A DNA stretch of 64,000 nucleotides from Paraplanobispora siamensis. Its GTDB lineage: Bacteria; Actinomycetota; Actinomycetes; Streptosporangiales; Streptosporangiaceae. The notes under the pieces were generated by a model that saw only the letters and a program-made list of their open reading frames with translations, made no database searches and had not been told where the DNA came from. Where the stretch lies: assembly GCF_016863175.1 (NCBI RefSeq), contig NZ_BOOJ01000057.1, forward strand, positions 62,001 through 126,000, in the 5' to 3' direction. Positions 7,908-15,451 of the stretch are shown here, piece after piece (within the stretch, counting starts at the first letter, position 1; each line of letters starts with the position of its first letter). Made by a program: the position numbers and the translations under genes.

Positions 7908-8001
7908 AACGTCAAGATTGCCGGATCTCCCGCCGTGACCGTCACTCTCGCCACCGGATCACTTCCGGCACCGGGCCGCTTCCGGCGCCGCGTTATGGGA
8001 C

Positions 8002-8442
8002 TCAGCCGTCGGCGGCCCAGCCGTGGGTGGCCCGCAGGACGGCGGCGACGCGCAGGAAGCGGTCGCGGTCGAGGACGGCGCCCTCGCGGCGGATGTCGTC
8101 CTCGTCGAGCTCGAAGATCCGGTCGAGGCGGAGATAGGAGGGGCGGTTGTCCCGGTCCCAGCGGCCGGGGCCGAGTTCGAGCCACTCGTCGGGACGGTCG
8201 CCGCCGCGGCTGGAGAGCATCATCGCCAGCAACCTGCGCCGGTGGCGGCCCACGACCAGCAGGGGCCGGTCCTTGCCCCGCGCCGGATCCTCCTCGTAGG
8301 GGACCCACGCCCACACGATCTCGCCGGGATCGGCGAGCCCGTCCAGATCGGGGGAGTAGTTCAGGGTCGCCGCCCGGTCCACACGATGGACCTCCCGTAC
8401 GGCGCCGCGAACGGGCCGCGGGTCCTCACCGAGATCGCGCAC
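8002..8442 (-). CDS. PemK/MazF-like family protein, no antitoxin seen
   Basis: A 146-aa protein with a PemK/MazF-type beta-barrel between about residues 38 and 140: DPGEIVWAWVPYEEDPARGKDRPLLVVGR is the family entry strand and the GKDRPLLVV core is diagnostic. MazF toxins are mRNA interferases; many actinomycete relatives are solitary and may not be toxins. The neighbour upstream is DUF5302, not a known antitoxin. Starts at GTG 8442 with a poor ribosome site, so the first 30 residues are uncertain. Confidence 0.75.
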   Translation of the reverse strand: MRDLGEDPRPVRGAVREVHRVDRAATLNYSPDLDGLADPGEIVWAWVPYEEDPARGKDRPLLVVGRHRRRLLAMMLSSRGGDRPDEWLELGPGRWDRDNRPSYLRLDRIFELDEDDIRREGAVLDRDRFLRVAAVLRATHGWAADG

Positions 8443-8523
8443 GCGGGAGAGCCTATGGCAGATCGCCCGCCTCTCCCAAGTCCCGGGACTCCGCGCGGCT
8501 CCCGGGACCTCGGGACGGCCGGC

Positions 8524-8754
8524 TCAGCCGCCGCTCTTGCGGCGGAAGGAGCGCTTGCCGCCGACGGGGCCGTGCGCGCCGTGGATCTTGGAGGAGCCCT
8601 TCCCCCGGCCGCCGGCGTTCATGTCCGTCTGGGCGAGCTTCTTGCGCTCCAGAGCCTCGCGGAACTTGCGCTTCAGCTCATCCTCGGAACTCGCGGACTC
8701 CGGTGCGACCTCGGCGTCCTCGAGACTTCCGGGCTCGGGCGTGACATCGGACAT
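8524..8754 (-). CDS. DUF5302 small protein
   Basis: A 76-aa basic/acidic protein of the actinobacterial DUF5302 family. The acidic N terminus is followed by a [12 protein letters not shown] helix and the conserved tail [21 protein letters not shown]. Function unknown. Strong AGGAGGTCC site before the ATG. It lies 81 bp upstream of the MazF-like gene on the same strand, so co-transcription is possible. A 17-bp palindrome sits 64 bp upstream. Confidence 0.9.
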   Translation of the reverse strand: MSDVTPEPGSLEDAEVAPESASSEDELKRKFREALERKKLAQTDMNAGGRGKGSSKIHGAHGPVGGKRSFRRKSGG

Positions 8755-9312
8755 GCGGACCTCCTGATCCGGACGGGTCGTCCAACTCCGGCCAACCGGA
8801 TCATCATCCTCTCACGCCCGAAATCGGATTTCGGACGGAGACGCGACGTCGGCCGGATGTCGGGTCTGCCCCTCGGCGGTCCGCTCCTCGACGGGCCCGC
8901 TGCGGAACATCGGTTCCTTGCTGACCGGTATGCGGGGCTCGGACCTCGTGGGCTGAATAGTAACCCGCGTCATGGTCGCCGTCAGAGGCCGCTGGGCCAC
9001 ACTCCGGCGCCGGGGATCGCCGGATTGTCCAGGCCCGATCCGGGTACGCTCTCCCCACTGTCGGAGCGGGGGGAGGCGATCGGCGGTGTCCGGCGGCGGC
9101 GCGGCGTCCGGTGCGGACGCGTCCTGATCGCGACTCGCACCCGCAAGGACGGGACCTGCGCGGCGAGGCGGATCGCGTACCGCCTACGATCGTGGAACGT
9201 CTGGACGTGGAACTCGCCGAGTCGCAGGATCTTCGCCAGGCGCCGACCCGCGTGATCGCCGCCGCGAGCAACGCGACCGAATGACCGATATTGAGAGGAA
9301 CAGGGAGACGTC
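8755..9312. other. Non-coding stretch of 558 bp
   Basis: Apart from the palindrome at 8818-8834 and the ribosome site of the gene at 9313, I see nothing recognisable. Open frames here have no plausible starts or family motifs, and codon patterns do not hold in any one frame. Confidence 0.5.
8818..8834. promoter_or_regulatory. Perfect 17-bp palindrome, operator-like
   Basis: CCGAAATCGGATTTCGG: 8-bp arms around one central base, 64 bp upstream of the DUF5302 ATG. Its AT-rich arms stand out against the surrounding GC. It resembles a dimeric repressor site; the regulator is unknown. Confidence 0.45.
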
Positions 9313-9549
9313 ATGGCTGGAAGTCACGCAGGGAGCCCCAAGTCCTGGCTGGCGGTGATCGTCATCCTGGTGGGATTCACTCTCGGCGGCGTGGCGCTGT
9401 GCCTGGGCCCCAACTGGCCGCTGGTGTGGGCCGGAGCGGGCGTCATCGTGGTCGGAGGCGTGATCGCCCTGATCGTTGACATCTTCTCCGACGTGATCGT
9501 TGACGCGCCGCGCGTGCTCGGAGCCGAGAAGGTCCAGCGCAAGGGCTGA
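9313..9549 (+). CDS. HGxxPAAW-family small membrane protein
   Basis: A 78-aa protein with the N-terminal HAGSPKSW variant of the HGxxPAAW signature and two hydrophobic helices (about residues 12-31 and 35-55) joined by a short GPNW turn. The family is restricted to actinobacteria and of unknown function, often near tryptophan-biosynthesis genes, which are not present here. The C-terminal tail (VDAPRVLGAEKVQRKG) is longer than usual. ATG has a GGGAG site. Confidence 0.8.
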   Translation: MAGSHAGSPKSWLAVIVILVGFTLGGVALCLGPNWPLVWAGAGVIVVGGVIALIVDIFSDVIVDAPRVLGAEKVQRKG

Positions 9550-9578
9550 ACCCCGGCCCCGGCGGCCCTCCGGCGGGC

Positions 9579-9923
9579 TCACACCTCCCGGAGGGCGTCC
9601 TCGACGGTCGGGGAGATCTCGAAGACGGGCCGCAGCCCGGTGATGGCCAGTATCCGCTCCAGAGTGCCGTGCACCCCGACCAGGACCAGTCGCGAGCCCA
9701 GGGCGCGGCTCTGCTGGAGGCTCCAGATCAGCTCGGCGACCCCGGCGGAGTCGCAGAAGGTGAGCGTGGTGAGGTCCATGACGACCGTCTGCGGCCCTCC
9801 CGCCCTCCAGACCCTGCTCATCTCGTTGCGGAAGACGGGAGCATGACCGTAGTCGAGCTCTCCGCTGACCTGGACGACGAGCGCCGTGCCGCGCAGGTCG
9901 GACGAGACGGTGAAGAAGGGCAT
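9579..9923 (-). CDS. STAS-domain anti-sigma-factor antagonist
   Basis: A 114-aa single STAS domain of the SpoIIAA/RsbV type. The phosphorylation loop DLTTLTFCDSAGVAEL is intact, with Ser59 in DSAG as the expected target of an RsbW-like kinase. The unphosphorylated form would bind the anti-sigma factor and release a sigma-B-like factor. No partner kinase or sigma gene is in the window, so it works with proteins encoded elsewhere. GGAGGAG site before the ATG. Convergent with the preceding gene across only 29 bp. Confidence 0.9.
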   Translation of the reverse strand: MPFFTVSSDLRGTALVVQVSGELDYGHAPVFRNEMSRVWRAGGPQTVVMDLTTLTFCDSAGVAELIWSLQQSRALGSRLVLVGVHGTLERILAITGLRPVFEISPTVEDALREV

Positions 9924-10094
9924 GCTGAAGACTCCTCCGCCCGCGGGTGGCAGGGCGGGCTGTCTCAGTCCTACCAGGTATGCGCCTCCGATAGCGCCCG
10001 GGAGGTCGCAGGATCTCTCCGGTGGCCTCTGCCCCGGGCCCGCCGTGCGGGGCCGTACTCGGCGGTCGGGCCCGCGAGGCGCTACGGTTCAGGG

Positions 10095-10457
10095 GTGGAC
10101 AGGGTCTTCACGGTCGACGAGGCCCGGGCGATGATGCCGGGCGTGCTGGAGCGGGCCGGCGATTTCGTGCGCATGCGCGGTGACCTGGCGGAACTCGTCC
10201 GAGAGCTGCGCGACCACGGTGAGTCGGAGCTCGGAGGGCTGCCGGAGGTCAAGGCGCTGGAGGCGCGCCTGGACGAGATCCTCGGCTGGTTCACCTCGAA
10301 CGGCGTGGAGGTCAAGGGCGTCGCGCCGCTGCTGGTCGACTTCCCCGCGGTGTTCGACGGGGTGGCGGTGCGGCTGTGCTGGCTCGAGGGGGACCGCGAC
10401 CTGGCCTGGTACCACCGTGACGACCTCGGCTTCGCCGGTCGCCGTCCCCTTCCCTGA
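10095..10457 (+). CDS. DUF2203 protein
   Basis: A 120-aa protein beginning FTVDEARAMMPGVLERA, the DUF2203 signature, with a helical middle and the conserved end VDFPAVFDGVAVRLCWLEGDRDLAWYH. Function unknown; the Glu/Asp-rich WLEGD...WYH end suggests a metal site but this is unproven. GTG 10095 is chosen because it begins at the family N terminus and has TACGGT 12 nt before it, i.e. a leaderless transcript. Confidence 0.87.
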   Translation: MDRVFTVDEARAMMPGVLERAGDFVRMRGDLAELVRELRDHGESELGGLPEVKALEARLDEILGWFTSNGVEVKGVAPLLVDFPAVFDGVAVRLCWLEGDRDLAWYHRDDLGFAGRRPLP

Positions 10458-10492
10458 CCTGTCGGCTTCCCTGATCCCTCAGCCCGCCCGGC

Positions 10493-10903
10493 TCACTCGA
10501 TCACCAGCTCGACGGGGATGTTGCCCCGCGTGGCGTTGGAGTACGGGCAGACCTGGTGGGCGGTCTCGACCAGGGAGGCGCCCGCCTCGCCCTGCAGGTC
10601 GTCGGGGAGCTCGACCCGCAACGTCACGGTGAGCCCGAACCCCGCCCCCCGGGCCCGCAGGCCGACCTCGGCGGTCACCGAGGCGTCGGAGACGTCCGCT
10701 CCCGCCCGCTTGGCGACCAGCTGGAGCGCGCTGGCGAAGCACGCCGCGTAACCCGCCGCGAACAGCTGCTCGGGGTTCGTGCCCTCGCCCGATCCGCCGA
10801 GCTCCTTCGGCGGGGCGAGCTTCACATCGAGCCTGCCGTCCGAGGACGCCGCCCGTCCCTCGCGGCCGGCGGCGGTGGCGATGGCGGTGTAGAGCGAGCT
10901 CAT
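10493..10903 (-). CDS. ohr: Organic hydroperoxide resistance protein Ohr
   Basis: A 136-aa OsmC/Ohr-fold thiol peroxidase that reduces organic and fatty-acid hydroperoxides in the cytoplasm. Both catalytic cysteines are in place: Cys55 in AAGYAACFASAL and Cys119 in HQVCPYSNATRGN. The YTAIATAAGREGRA N terminus is typical of Ohr rather than OsmC. Divergent from the MarR-family gene ohrR across 82 bp, the classic arrangement in which OhrR represses ohr until oxidised. ATG 10903 chosen, with AAGGGG upstream. Confidence 0.95.
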   Translation of the reverse strand: MSSLYTAIATAAGREGRAASSDGRLDVKLAPPKELGGSGEGTNPEQLFAAGYAACFASALQLVAKRAGADVSDASVTAEVGLRARGAGFGLTVTLRVELPDDLQGEAGASLVETAHQVCPYSNATRGNIPVELVIE

Positions 10904-10938
10904 GAGAGAGGTTCCCCTTTCGGTTGCGTACATTTTGA

Positions 10939-10978
10939 TTGTGCACAACTTAATTGGTCGCAGTCAAGCGCGTATACT
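10939..10978. promoter_or_regulatory. ohr/ohrR control region: TTGTGCACAA palindrome and leaderless ohrR promoter
   Basis: TTGTGCACAA (10939-10948) is a 10-bp palindrome in an AT-rich patch between the two divergent starts, the expected place for the OhrR operator. TATACT at 10973-10978 lies 13 nt before the ohrR GTG. Confidence 0.55.
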
Positions 10979-10985
10979 TCCTCCT

Positions 10986-11435
10986 GTGAAGCTGCTGCTG
11001 GACAACCAGGTGTGCTTCGACGTGCACGCCGCCTCACGGGCGCTCGACGGCCTCTACCGCGCCCTGTTGCGCGATCTCGGCCTCACCTACCCCCAGTACC
11101 TGGCGATGATGGTGCTCTGGGAGCGCGAGCCGGTGACGGTCAAGGAGCTCGGCGCCGCCCTGCGCCTCGACTCCGGCACGCTCTCGCCGCTGCTCAAGAG
11201 ACTGGAGGCCGCGGGTCTGGTCCGCCGCGAGCGCAGCGCCGCCGACGAGCGCTCGGTGCTCGTACGGCTGACGCCGGACGGGGCCGCGCTGAGTTCCAGG
11301 GCCGAACAGGTCCCCGACCGGCTGCTCGCGGCCACCGGCCTCGACGTGGAGGAGCTGGCGGCCTTCAGGGGCACCCTGCGCCGCCTGACCGCCGCCGTGG
11401 ACGAGGCGGCCCTGGCGGTCCGGAGGGCGGAGTGA
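10986..11435 (+). CDS. ohrR: OhrR-type MarR-family peroxide-sensing repressor
   Basis: A 149-aa MarR-family wHTH protein. The N-terminal LDNQVCF motif carries the reactive Cys10 equivalent to the sensing cysteine of OhrR. The DNA-binding part reads VTVKELGAALRLDSGTLSPLLKRLEAAGLVRRERSAADERSV. Oxidation by organic peroxide would lift repression of the divergent ohr gene. GTG 10986 is chosen since it starts just before the Cys motif and follows a -10 by 13 nt. Its stop overlaps the next gene's GTG by 3 bases. Confidence 0.93.
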   Translation: MKLLLDNQVCFDVHAASRALDGLYRALLRDLGLTYPQYLAMMVLWEREPVTVKELGAALRLDSGTLSPLLKRLEAAGLVRRERSAADERSVLVRLTPDGAALSSRAEQVPDRLLAATGLDVEELAAFRGTLRRLTAAVDEAALAVRRAE

Positions 11436-11788
11436 CGGTCACCGCCGAGGACGTGCGCCGCGTGGCGACGGCCCTGCCCCGCACGGAGGAGAAGATCGTC
11501 AGGGACCGGGTGACCTTCCGCGTGGGCCGGATCGTCTACGTCGCGATCTCTCCCGACGAGACCTCCATGGGCTTCGCCTTCCCCAAGGAGGAACGGGCCG
11601 CCCTGGTCGCCGCCGAACCCGGCAAGTTCCACATGCCCCGCCCCTCCGACGAACGCTACAACTGGGTCCGTGTCTGGCTGACCGCCATCGACCCGGCCGA
11701 GATGACCGAACTCGTCCAGGAGGCCTGGCGCATGGCCGCCCCCAAACGCCTGGCCGCCGCCCACCTCGGCCCCGCGAACCCCCGCTGA
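11432..11788 (+). CDS. MmcQ/YjbR family protein
   Basis: A 118-aa protein of the MmcQ/YjbR fold (CyaY-like DNA-binding-type domain): TAEDVRRVATALPRTEEK at the N terminus, FPKEERAALVAAEP, the RYNWVRVWL strand and the WRMAAPKRLAA tail. Biochemical role not established in general. It overlaps ohrR by 4 bases (GTGA) with GGAGGGCGGA upstream, so it is translated from the ohrR transcript and may be induced with it by peroxide; a function in oxidative stress is inference. Confidence 0.85.
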   Translation: MTVTAEDVRRVATALPRTEEKIVRDRVTFRVGRIVYVAISPDETSMGFAFPKEERAALVAAEPGKFHMPRPSDERYNWVRVWLTAIDPAEMTELVQEAWRMAAPKRLAAAHLGPANPR

Positions 11789-12024
11789 GGCAGCGCCGCA
11801 ACGATGGGGCACGTTTCCGGTGAGCCGGGTGTCGCCCACCCGCGATGCGCCTCCCCGGCCGGGCGGGTGCTGCCCACCCGGGCTGCGCCGTACGGCAGAC
11901 GAGCCTGGCCGCCGCGCCGGCGCAGAGGCGACGAGGGGTGTCGCGAAAGGCGGGCCGGTTGACAAGCGGTGCGGGAGATCCATCCAGATGCGACTTACGA
12001 ACCCAACCTCCTAGCCTCGACCTC

Positions 12025-12483
12025 ATGAATGACCATGCATTCGTCCCCGATGACTTCGCCGTTCCCTCACACCTGGCCACCTCACAGTTCCGCCTGGAAC
12101 CCCTGGGGCCTGAGCACAACGCTGCCGACCACGCTGCCTGGACCGGCAGCATCGAGCACATCCGTGCGACCCCGGGCTTCCTGGGCCGGGGATGGCCTCC
12201 CGCGGACGGCATGACCCCGGAGGCGAACCTCGCCGACCTGCAGCGCCATGCGAACAACTTCGCCCAGCGCCGCGGATTCACCTACACCGTCCTAGAGACG
12301 ACCAGCGGCGAGGTGATCGGATGCGTCTACATCTATCCCTCCCGCAGCGACGACCACGACGCTGACGTGGCCTCCTGGGTCCGGGCCGACCGAGCCGAAC
12401 TGGACTCGCCCTTGCATGAAGCCGTGACAGCCTGGCTGTCCGCGCATTGGCCCTTCGAGAGACTCAACCACCACCCGCGCTGA
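12025..12483 (+). CDS. GNAT-like N-acetyltransferase, possibly truncated
   Basis: A 152-aa protein with GNAT traits: SQFRLEPLGPEHNAADHAAW at the N terminus, FTYTVLETTSGEVIGCVYIYPS for beta strands 3-4, and VASWVRADRAELDSPLHEAVTAWL for the acetyl-CoA-binding region. The usual Q/RxxGxG/A loop is not evident and the C terminus is short, so activity is uncertain. ATG has TAGCCT 13 nt upstream and no ribosome site: leaderless. Confidence 0.7.
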   Translation: MNDHAFVPDDFAVPSHLATSQFRLEPLGPEHNAADHAAWTGSIEHIRATPGFLGRGWPPADGMTPEANLADLQRHANNFAQRRGFTYTVLETTSGEVIGCVYIYPSRSDDHDADVASWVRADRAELDSPLHEAVTAWLSAHWPFERLNHHPR

Positions 12484-12898
12484 GACCGCGCCATCCCGCA
12501 GGCAACCCCATCGGCCTCTGCGAGACGCCTCGCATCCCACCGCCCGCCACCCGGCCGAACGCACCACCCGGCGAACGTTTCCGGTGCCTTTCAGAGCCCT
12601 ATTCGCGGAGGGGGCCGACGAGGCAAGGGCGGCGCGCCGCGAGCCGGCGACCAGGCGGCCGCCGGGCAGGAGCGCTTCGGGGAGAACGTCGGCCTCCTGC
12701 TGCGCTACGACCCGAGCCCGGCCCTTCCCGGGAGGACCTCATCGGGAGCGGGGTTCGAACCGTCCCACGACGCGGCAGTTCGACCCTGATCGCTGTTGAC
12801 GCCGCACCGGTCGGGGATGCGGCAGGCTGTCCTGTCACACCGATGTCGATGTGCTGCGGGCCTGCCGTACGGCTCCTCGGGTGCGTATCGTGCGGGCT
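12484..12898 (+). other. 415-bp gap with possible gene debris
   Basis: Around 12664-12789 one frame reads RFGENVGLLLRYDPSPALPG, and neighbouring frames continue with protein-like REDLIGS and GFEPSHDAAVRP, as if a coding sequence had taken indels. I cannot name a family. Otherwise nothing is recognisable until the TATCGT box at 12886-12891, 13 nt before the next start. Confidence 0.3.
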
Positions 12899-13285
12899 GT
12901 GACGATCATCTCGCTCATGCTCGCCGTACCGGACGCCCCGGCGGCATCGGCCTGGTACCAGCGTGCGCTCGGCGCCACACAGCTGTGGAACCTCGGCTCG
13001 GTCATCGGCCTCGAGGTCCGCGGAGCGCCGTTGTTCCTGGCCCAGACGGAGAGCAACGGCTGGCAGACCCCCGCCGCGGCCGGCACCACCACGGTACGGG
13101 TCGAGGTGTTCGTGGACGATCCGGATGAGTTCGCCGACAGCGCCGCGGCCGCAGGCGCGAACTACCACGATCCGGTACGTGACCACGAGATGCCGTGGGG
13201 AACGCATAGGCAAGGCGGCTTCTTCGACCCGTTCGGGCATCTCTGGCTGGTCGGCGACAGGTCACCGCTCCACCGCCATCCCTGA
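12899..13285 (+). CDS. VOC (glyoxalase/bleomycin-resistance) family protein
   Basis: A 128-aa single-chain VOC protein: ISLMLAVPDAPAASAWYQRALGATQLW is the first beta-alpha-beta unit, APLFLAQTESNGWQTP the loop and strand, VEVFVDDPDEFADSAAAAGA the second unit, and HRQGGFFDPFGHLWLVGDR the signature end with metal- or ligand-binding His/Asp residues. Members range from glyoxalase to antibiotic-binding proteins; the exact role is unknown. GTG 12899 is leaderless, with TATCGT 13 nt before it. Confidence 0.87.
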   Translation: MTIISLMLAVPDAPAASAWYQRALGATQLWNLGSVIGLEVRGAPLFLAQTESNGWQTPAAAGTTTVRVEVFVDDPDEFADSAAAAGANYHDPVRDHEMPWGTHRQGGFFDPFGHLWLVGDRSPLHRHP

Positions 13286-13306
13286 TCGCCGCCCTCGTCG
13301 GCCTGC

Positions 13307-13492
13307 CGCCGAGGACTGGCAGGCCGTCTTCGATCTCGTGCGTTCCAAGGGCTGGCGGAGGTCGTGGGCTCCGCGGACCCGTGGGTCGTCCCGTTCGTCG
13401 TGCAGTTGGTCGGCGAGTACGTCTTGGAGATCCTGGTCGTCATCCGCGATGAGCTTCGTGACGCCTGGGTGGGCGACACCCGGCCGGCCGCG
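13307..13492 (+). pseudogene. Frameshifted gene remnant
   Basis: Protein-like sequence is split over two frames: AAEDWQAVFDLVRS in one, then QGLAEVVGSADPWVVPFVV and LVGEYVLEILVVIRDELRDAW in another, joined by a frameshift near 13350. There is no start signal. I do not recognise the family. The end runs towards the convergent DHFR-like gene. Confidence 0.4.
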
Positions 13493-13545
13493 GACGCGCT
13501 TCACGGGTGGGCTCACCCGCTCGGCCCGCACCGCCGTACCCGCTT

Positions 13546-14130
13546 TCAGGTTGAGGACTTACTCGGCCGGCGCGTCACGCGGTAGCGGAGGTAGACGACC
13601 TTCGAGTTGAAGGTGCGGGTCTCGAGGAGTTCGAGATCCACCCGGCGCTCGCGCTGGGGGAAGAACGGGATGCCACCGCCGACCAGCACCGGGTAGACCC
13701 TGGCCCGGTACTCGTCGATCAGGCCCAGCGCGGCCGCCTCGGCGGCGAGAGTCGCGCCGCCGATCGCGATGTCGCCCTCTCCCGGCCCGGCACGCAACCG
13801 CTCGATCTCCTCCGCCAGGCCGCCGGAGGCCAGGCGGGCGTTGCCCTGCACCTCCGACAGCGTGGTGGAGAACACCACCTCCGGGAGCGCCTTCCAGATC
13901 GCGGCGAACTCGCGCGTCGAGTAGCCGAGCGACGGGTCCCGGTCGGCGGTCTCCCAGTACAGCATGGTCTCGTACAGCCGTCGTCCCAGCAGGTGGACGC
14001 CGAGGTTGCGCACCTCGTCGGTGGCGAGGTCGAAGACCTCCTCGTCGGGTGCCGTCCAGTCGAAGGAGCCGTCCGGCCCGACGATGTAGCCGTCCAGCGA
14101 CACGGCCATCGAGCAGGTCACGCTGCGCAT
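13546..14130 (-). CDS. Dihydrofolate-reductase-like (RibD C-terminal) protein, copy 1
   Basis: A 194-aa NADPH-dependent reductase-fold protein of the RibD_C/DHFR-like family. CSMAVSLDGYIVGPDG at the N terminus, LLGRRLYETMLYW near residue 47, GDIAIGGATLAAEAAALGLIDEYRARVYPVLVGGGIPFF for the cofactor-binding half. True DHFR is about 160 aa and lacks this pattern; these proteins reduce unknown substrates. Strong GAGGAGGA site. 65 bp downstream of a second family member on the same strand. Confidence 0.85.
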   Translation of the reverse strand: MRSVTCSMAVSLDGYIVGPDGSFDWTAPDEEVFDLATDEVRNLGVHLLGRRLYETMLYWETADRDPSLGYSTREFAAIWKALPEVVFSTTLSEVQGNARLASGGLAEEIERLRAGPGEGDIAIGGATLAAEAAALGLIDEYRARVYPVLVGGGIPFFPQRERRVDLELLETRTFNSKVVYLRYRVTRRPSKSST

Positions 14131-14195
14131 CGGAAGTCCTCCTCGGTAGCGGGTGGCAGCGCTCTTCGGTAGCTCGGCTCAGGTCTGCGGCCCGG

Positions 14196-14780
14196 TCATC
14201 CCGGGGTGTTCCCGGCCGGGGGCTTCGCCGTCGTGACGGGCCGGTACCGTACGTCCACCTCCAAGGTGGGGTCGTCCACACCGAGCCGGTGGAGGTGGAC
14301 CGGCTTGCCGCCGGGGTTGTCGTACAGCCGGATGCCCTCGCCGAGCAGGACCGGCGCGATGTGCAGGTCGATCTCGTCGATCAGCCCCAGTTCGAGGAGC
14401 TGGCGGCCGATGGTGGGCGACAGCACTTCGACGTTCTTCCCGCCCGCCGCCTCCAGCGCGATCCGCACCGCCTCGGCGGGGCCGCAGCTCAGGAACGTGA
14501 CTCCCTCGGCGGGCGCGGCGTCCTCCGGGTGGTGGGTGAGCACGAAGACCGGCCCCTGCCAGGCGCCGCCGTACACGCCACTTGCGTCCGGATAGTGGTC
14601 CCAGCCGTCCCGGCCGCCCAGCACGGCGCCCGTGGTCGCGACGTACTCGTCGGTCAGGTTCGGGCGGAACGTGGTCTCGGACATCCAGTCCATCTCGTGG
14701 TCCGGCCCCGCCACGAATCCGTCCAGCGACATCGTGAAGTGCCAGAGCACCTTTCCGGCAGCGGTCTGCGGCTCGTTCAT
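14196..14780 (-). CDS. Dihydrofolate-reductase-like (RibD C-terminal) protein, copy 2
   Basis: A 194-aa relative of the adjacent gene: WHFTMSLDGFVAGPDHEMDW, then AVLGGRDGWDHY, EVLSPTIGRQLLELGLIDEIDLHIAPVLLGEGIRLY and a C-terminal VDVRYRPV strand. Probable flavin- or pterin-type NADPH reductase; substrate unknown. ATG 14780 has AGGAGG. Divergent from an HxlR regulator across a 96-bp region with repeats, the usual layout for HxlR repressor and target, so it and the downstream copy are likely controlled by that regulator. Confidence 0.85.
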   Translation of the reverse strand: MNEPQTAAGKVLWHFTMSLDGFVAGPDHEMDWMSETTFRPNLTDEYVATTGAVLGGRDGWDHYPDASGVYGGAWQGPVFVLTHHPEDAAPAEGVTFLSCGPAEAVRIALEAAGGKNVEVLSPTIGRQLLELGLIDEIDLHIAPVLLGEGIRLYDNPGGKPVHLHRLGVDDPTLEVDVRYRPVTTAKPPAGNTPG

Positions 14781-14808
14781 CCGGCGCCTCCTGCGATCTG
14801 CTTGCGGT

Positions 14809-14855
14809 TTGCAACCAGTGATCAACGCTAGGACAACTGGTGGTAGATTGCAACC
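14809..14855. promoter_or_regulatory. HxlR operator candidates in a divergent promoter
   Basis: TTGCAACC occurs at 14809-14816 and again at 14848-14855. Between them lies an inverted pair ACCAGT (14814-14819) / ACTGGT (14836-14841). The region separates the reductase and HxlR genes and is AT-richer than its surroundings. Confidence 0.5.
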
Positions 14856-14876
14856 GGTTCGGAAACGAGGTGTGGA

Positions 14877-15362
14877 ATGGGGGACTCCGCGCGTTCCGGG
14901 TGTCCGATCAATGCCGCGGTCGAGGCGTTCGGCGACAGCTGGAGCCTGCTCGTGCTGCGGGATGTGATGTTCGGCAACCGGCGCCATTTCAGGGAACTGC
15001 TCGCCGGATCCGAGGAGGGGATCGCCTCCAACATCCTGGCCGACCGGCTGAAGAGGCTGGTGAAGGCCGGGCTGCTGACCCGGGAGGACGTGGGGCCGGG
15101 ACGGCGGGCCGCCTACAGTCTGACCGAGGCGTCGATCCGGCTGGTGCCGGTCTTCGCCCAGCTCGGTGAGTGGGGGCTGCGCCACCGGCCGACCACGGAG
15201 CGGCTGCGGGTGCGGGCGGAGCTGCTGGCGGCCGGCGGGCCTGAGCTGTGGGACGAGTTCATGGCCGAGCTGCGCGTCGTCCATCTCGGCGAACCGGCGC
15301 CGGAACGGGACGGGCCGGGCGTCATGGAGCGCCTGGCCGCCGCCTACGCCGCCGCGCTCTGA
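14877..15362 (+). CDS. HxlR-family transcriptional regulator
   Basis: A 161-aa wHTH regulator. SGCPINAAVEAFGDSWSLLVLRDVMFG is the HxlR N terminus, with Cys9 at the position that senses electrophiles or redox changes in several members. RHFRELLAGSEEGIASNILADRLKRLVKAGLL is the DNA-binding helix set. A C-terminal extension of about 60 residues is longer than in minimal HxlR proteins. ATG has GAGG. It is divergent from the two reductase genes, which it probably represses. Confidence 0.92.
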   Translation: MGDSARSGCPINAAVEAFGDSWSLLVLRDVMFGNRRHFRELLAGSEEGIASNILADRLKRLVKAGLLTREDVGPGRRAAYSLTEASIRLVPVFAQLGEWGLRHRPTTERLRVRAELLAAGGPELWDEFMAELRVVHLGEPAPERDGPGVMERLAAAYAAAL

Positions 15363-15451
15363 GGTTTCTCGCGTGCGTCACTGTGTTCTGGGGTTCCTCG
15401 CGCGTCGCCGCGCTCCGGGACTCCTCGCTTGCCGCCGTGTTCCCGCGCTCC

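Noticed and set aside
12745-12765. GGTTCGAACC resembling a tRNA T-loop
   Set aside because: The flanking bases do not form a T stem, and no acceptor, D or anticodon arms fit upstream.
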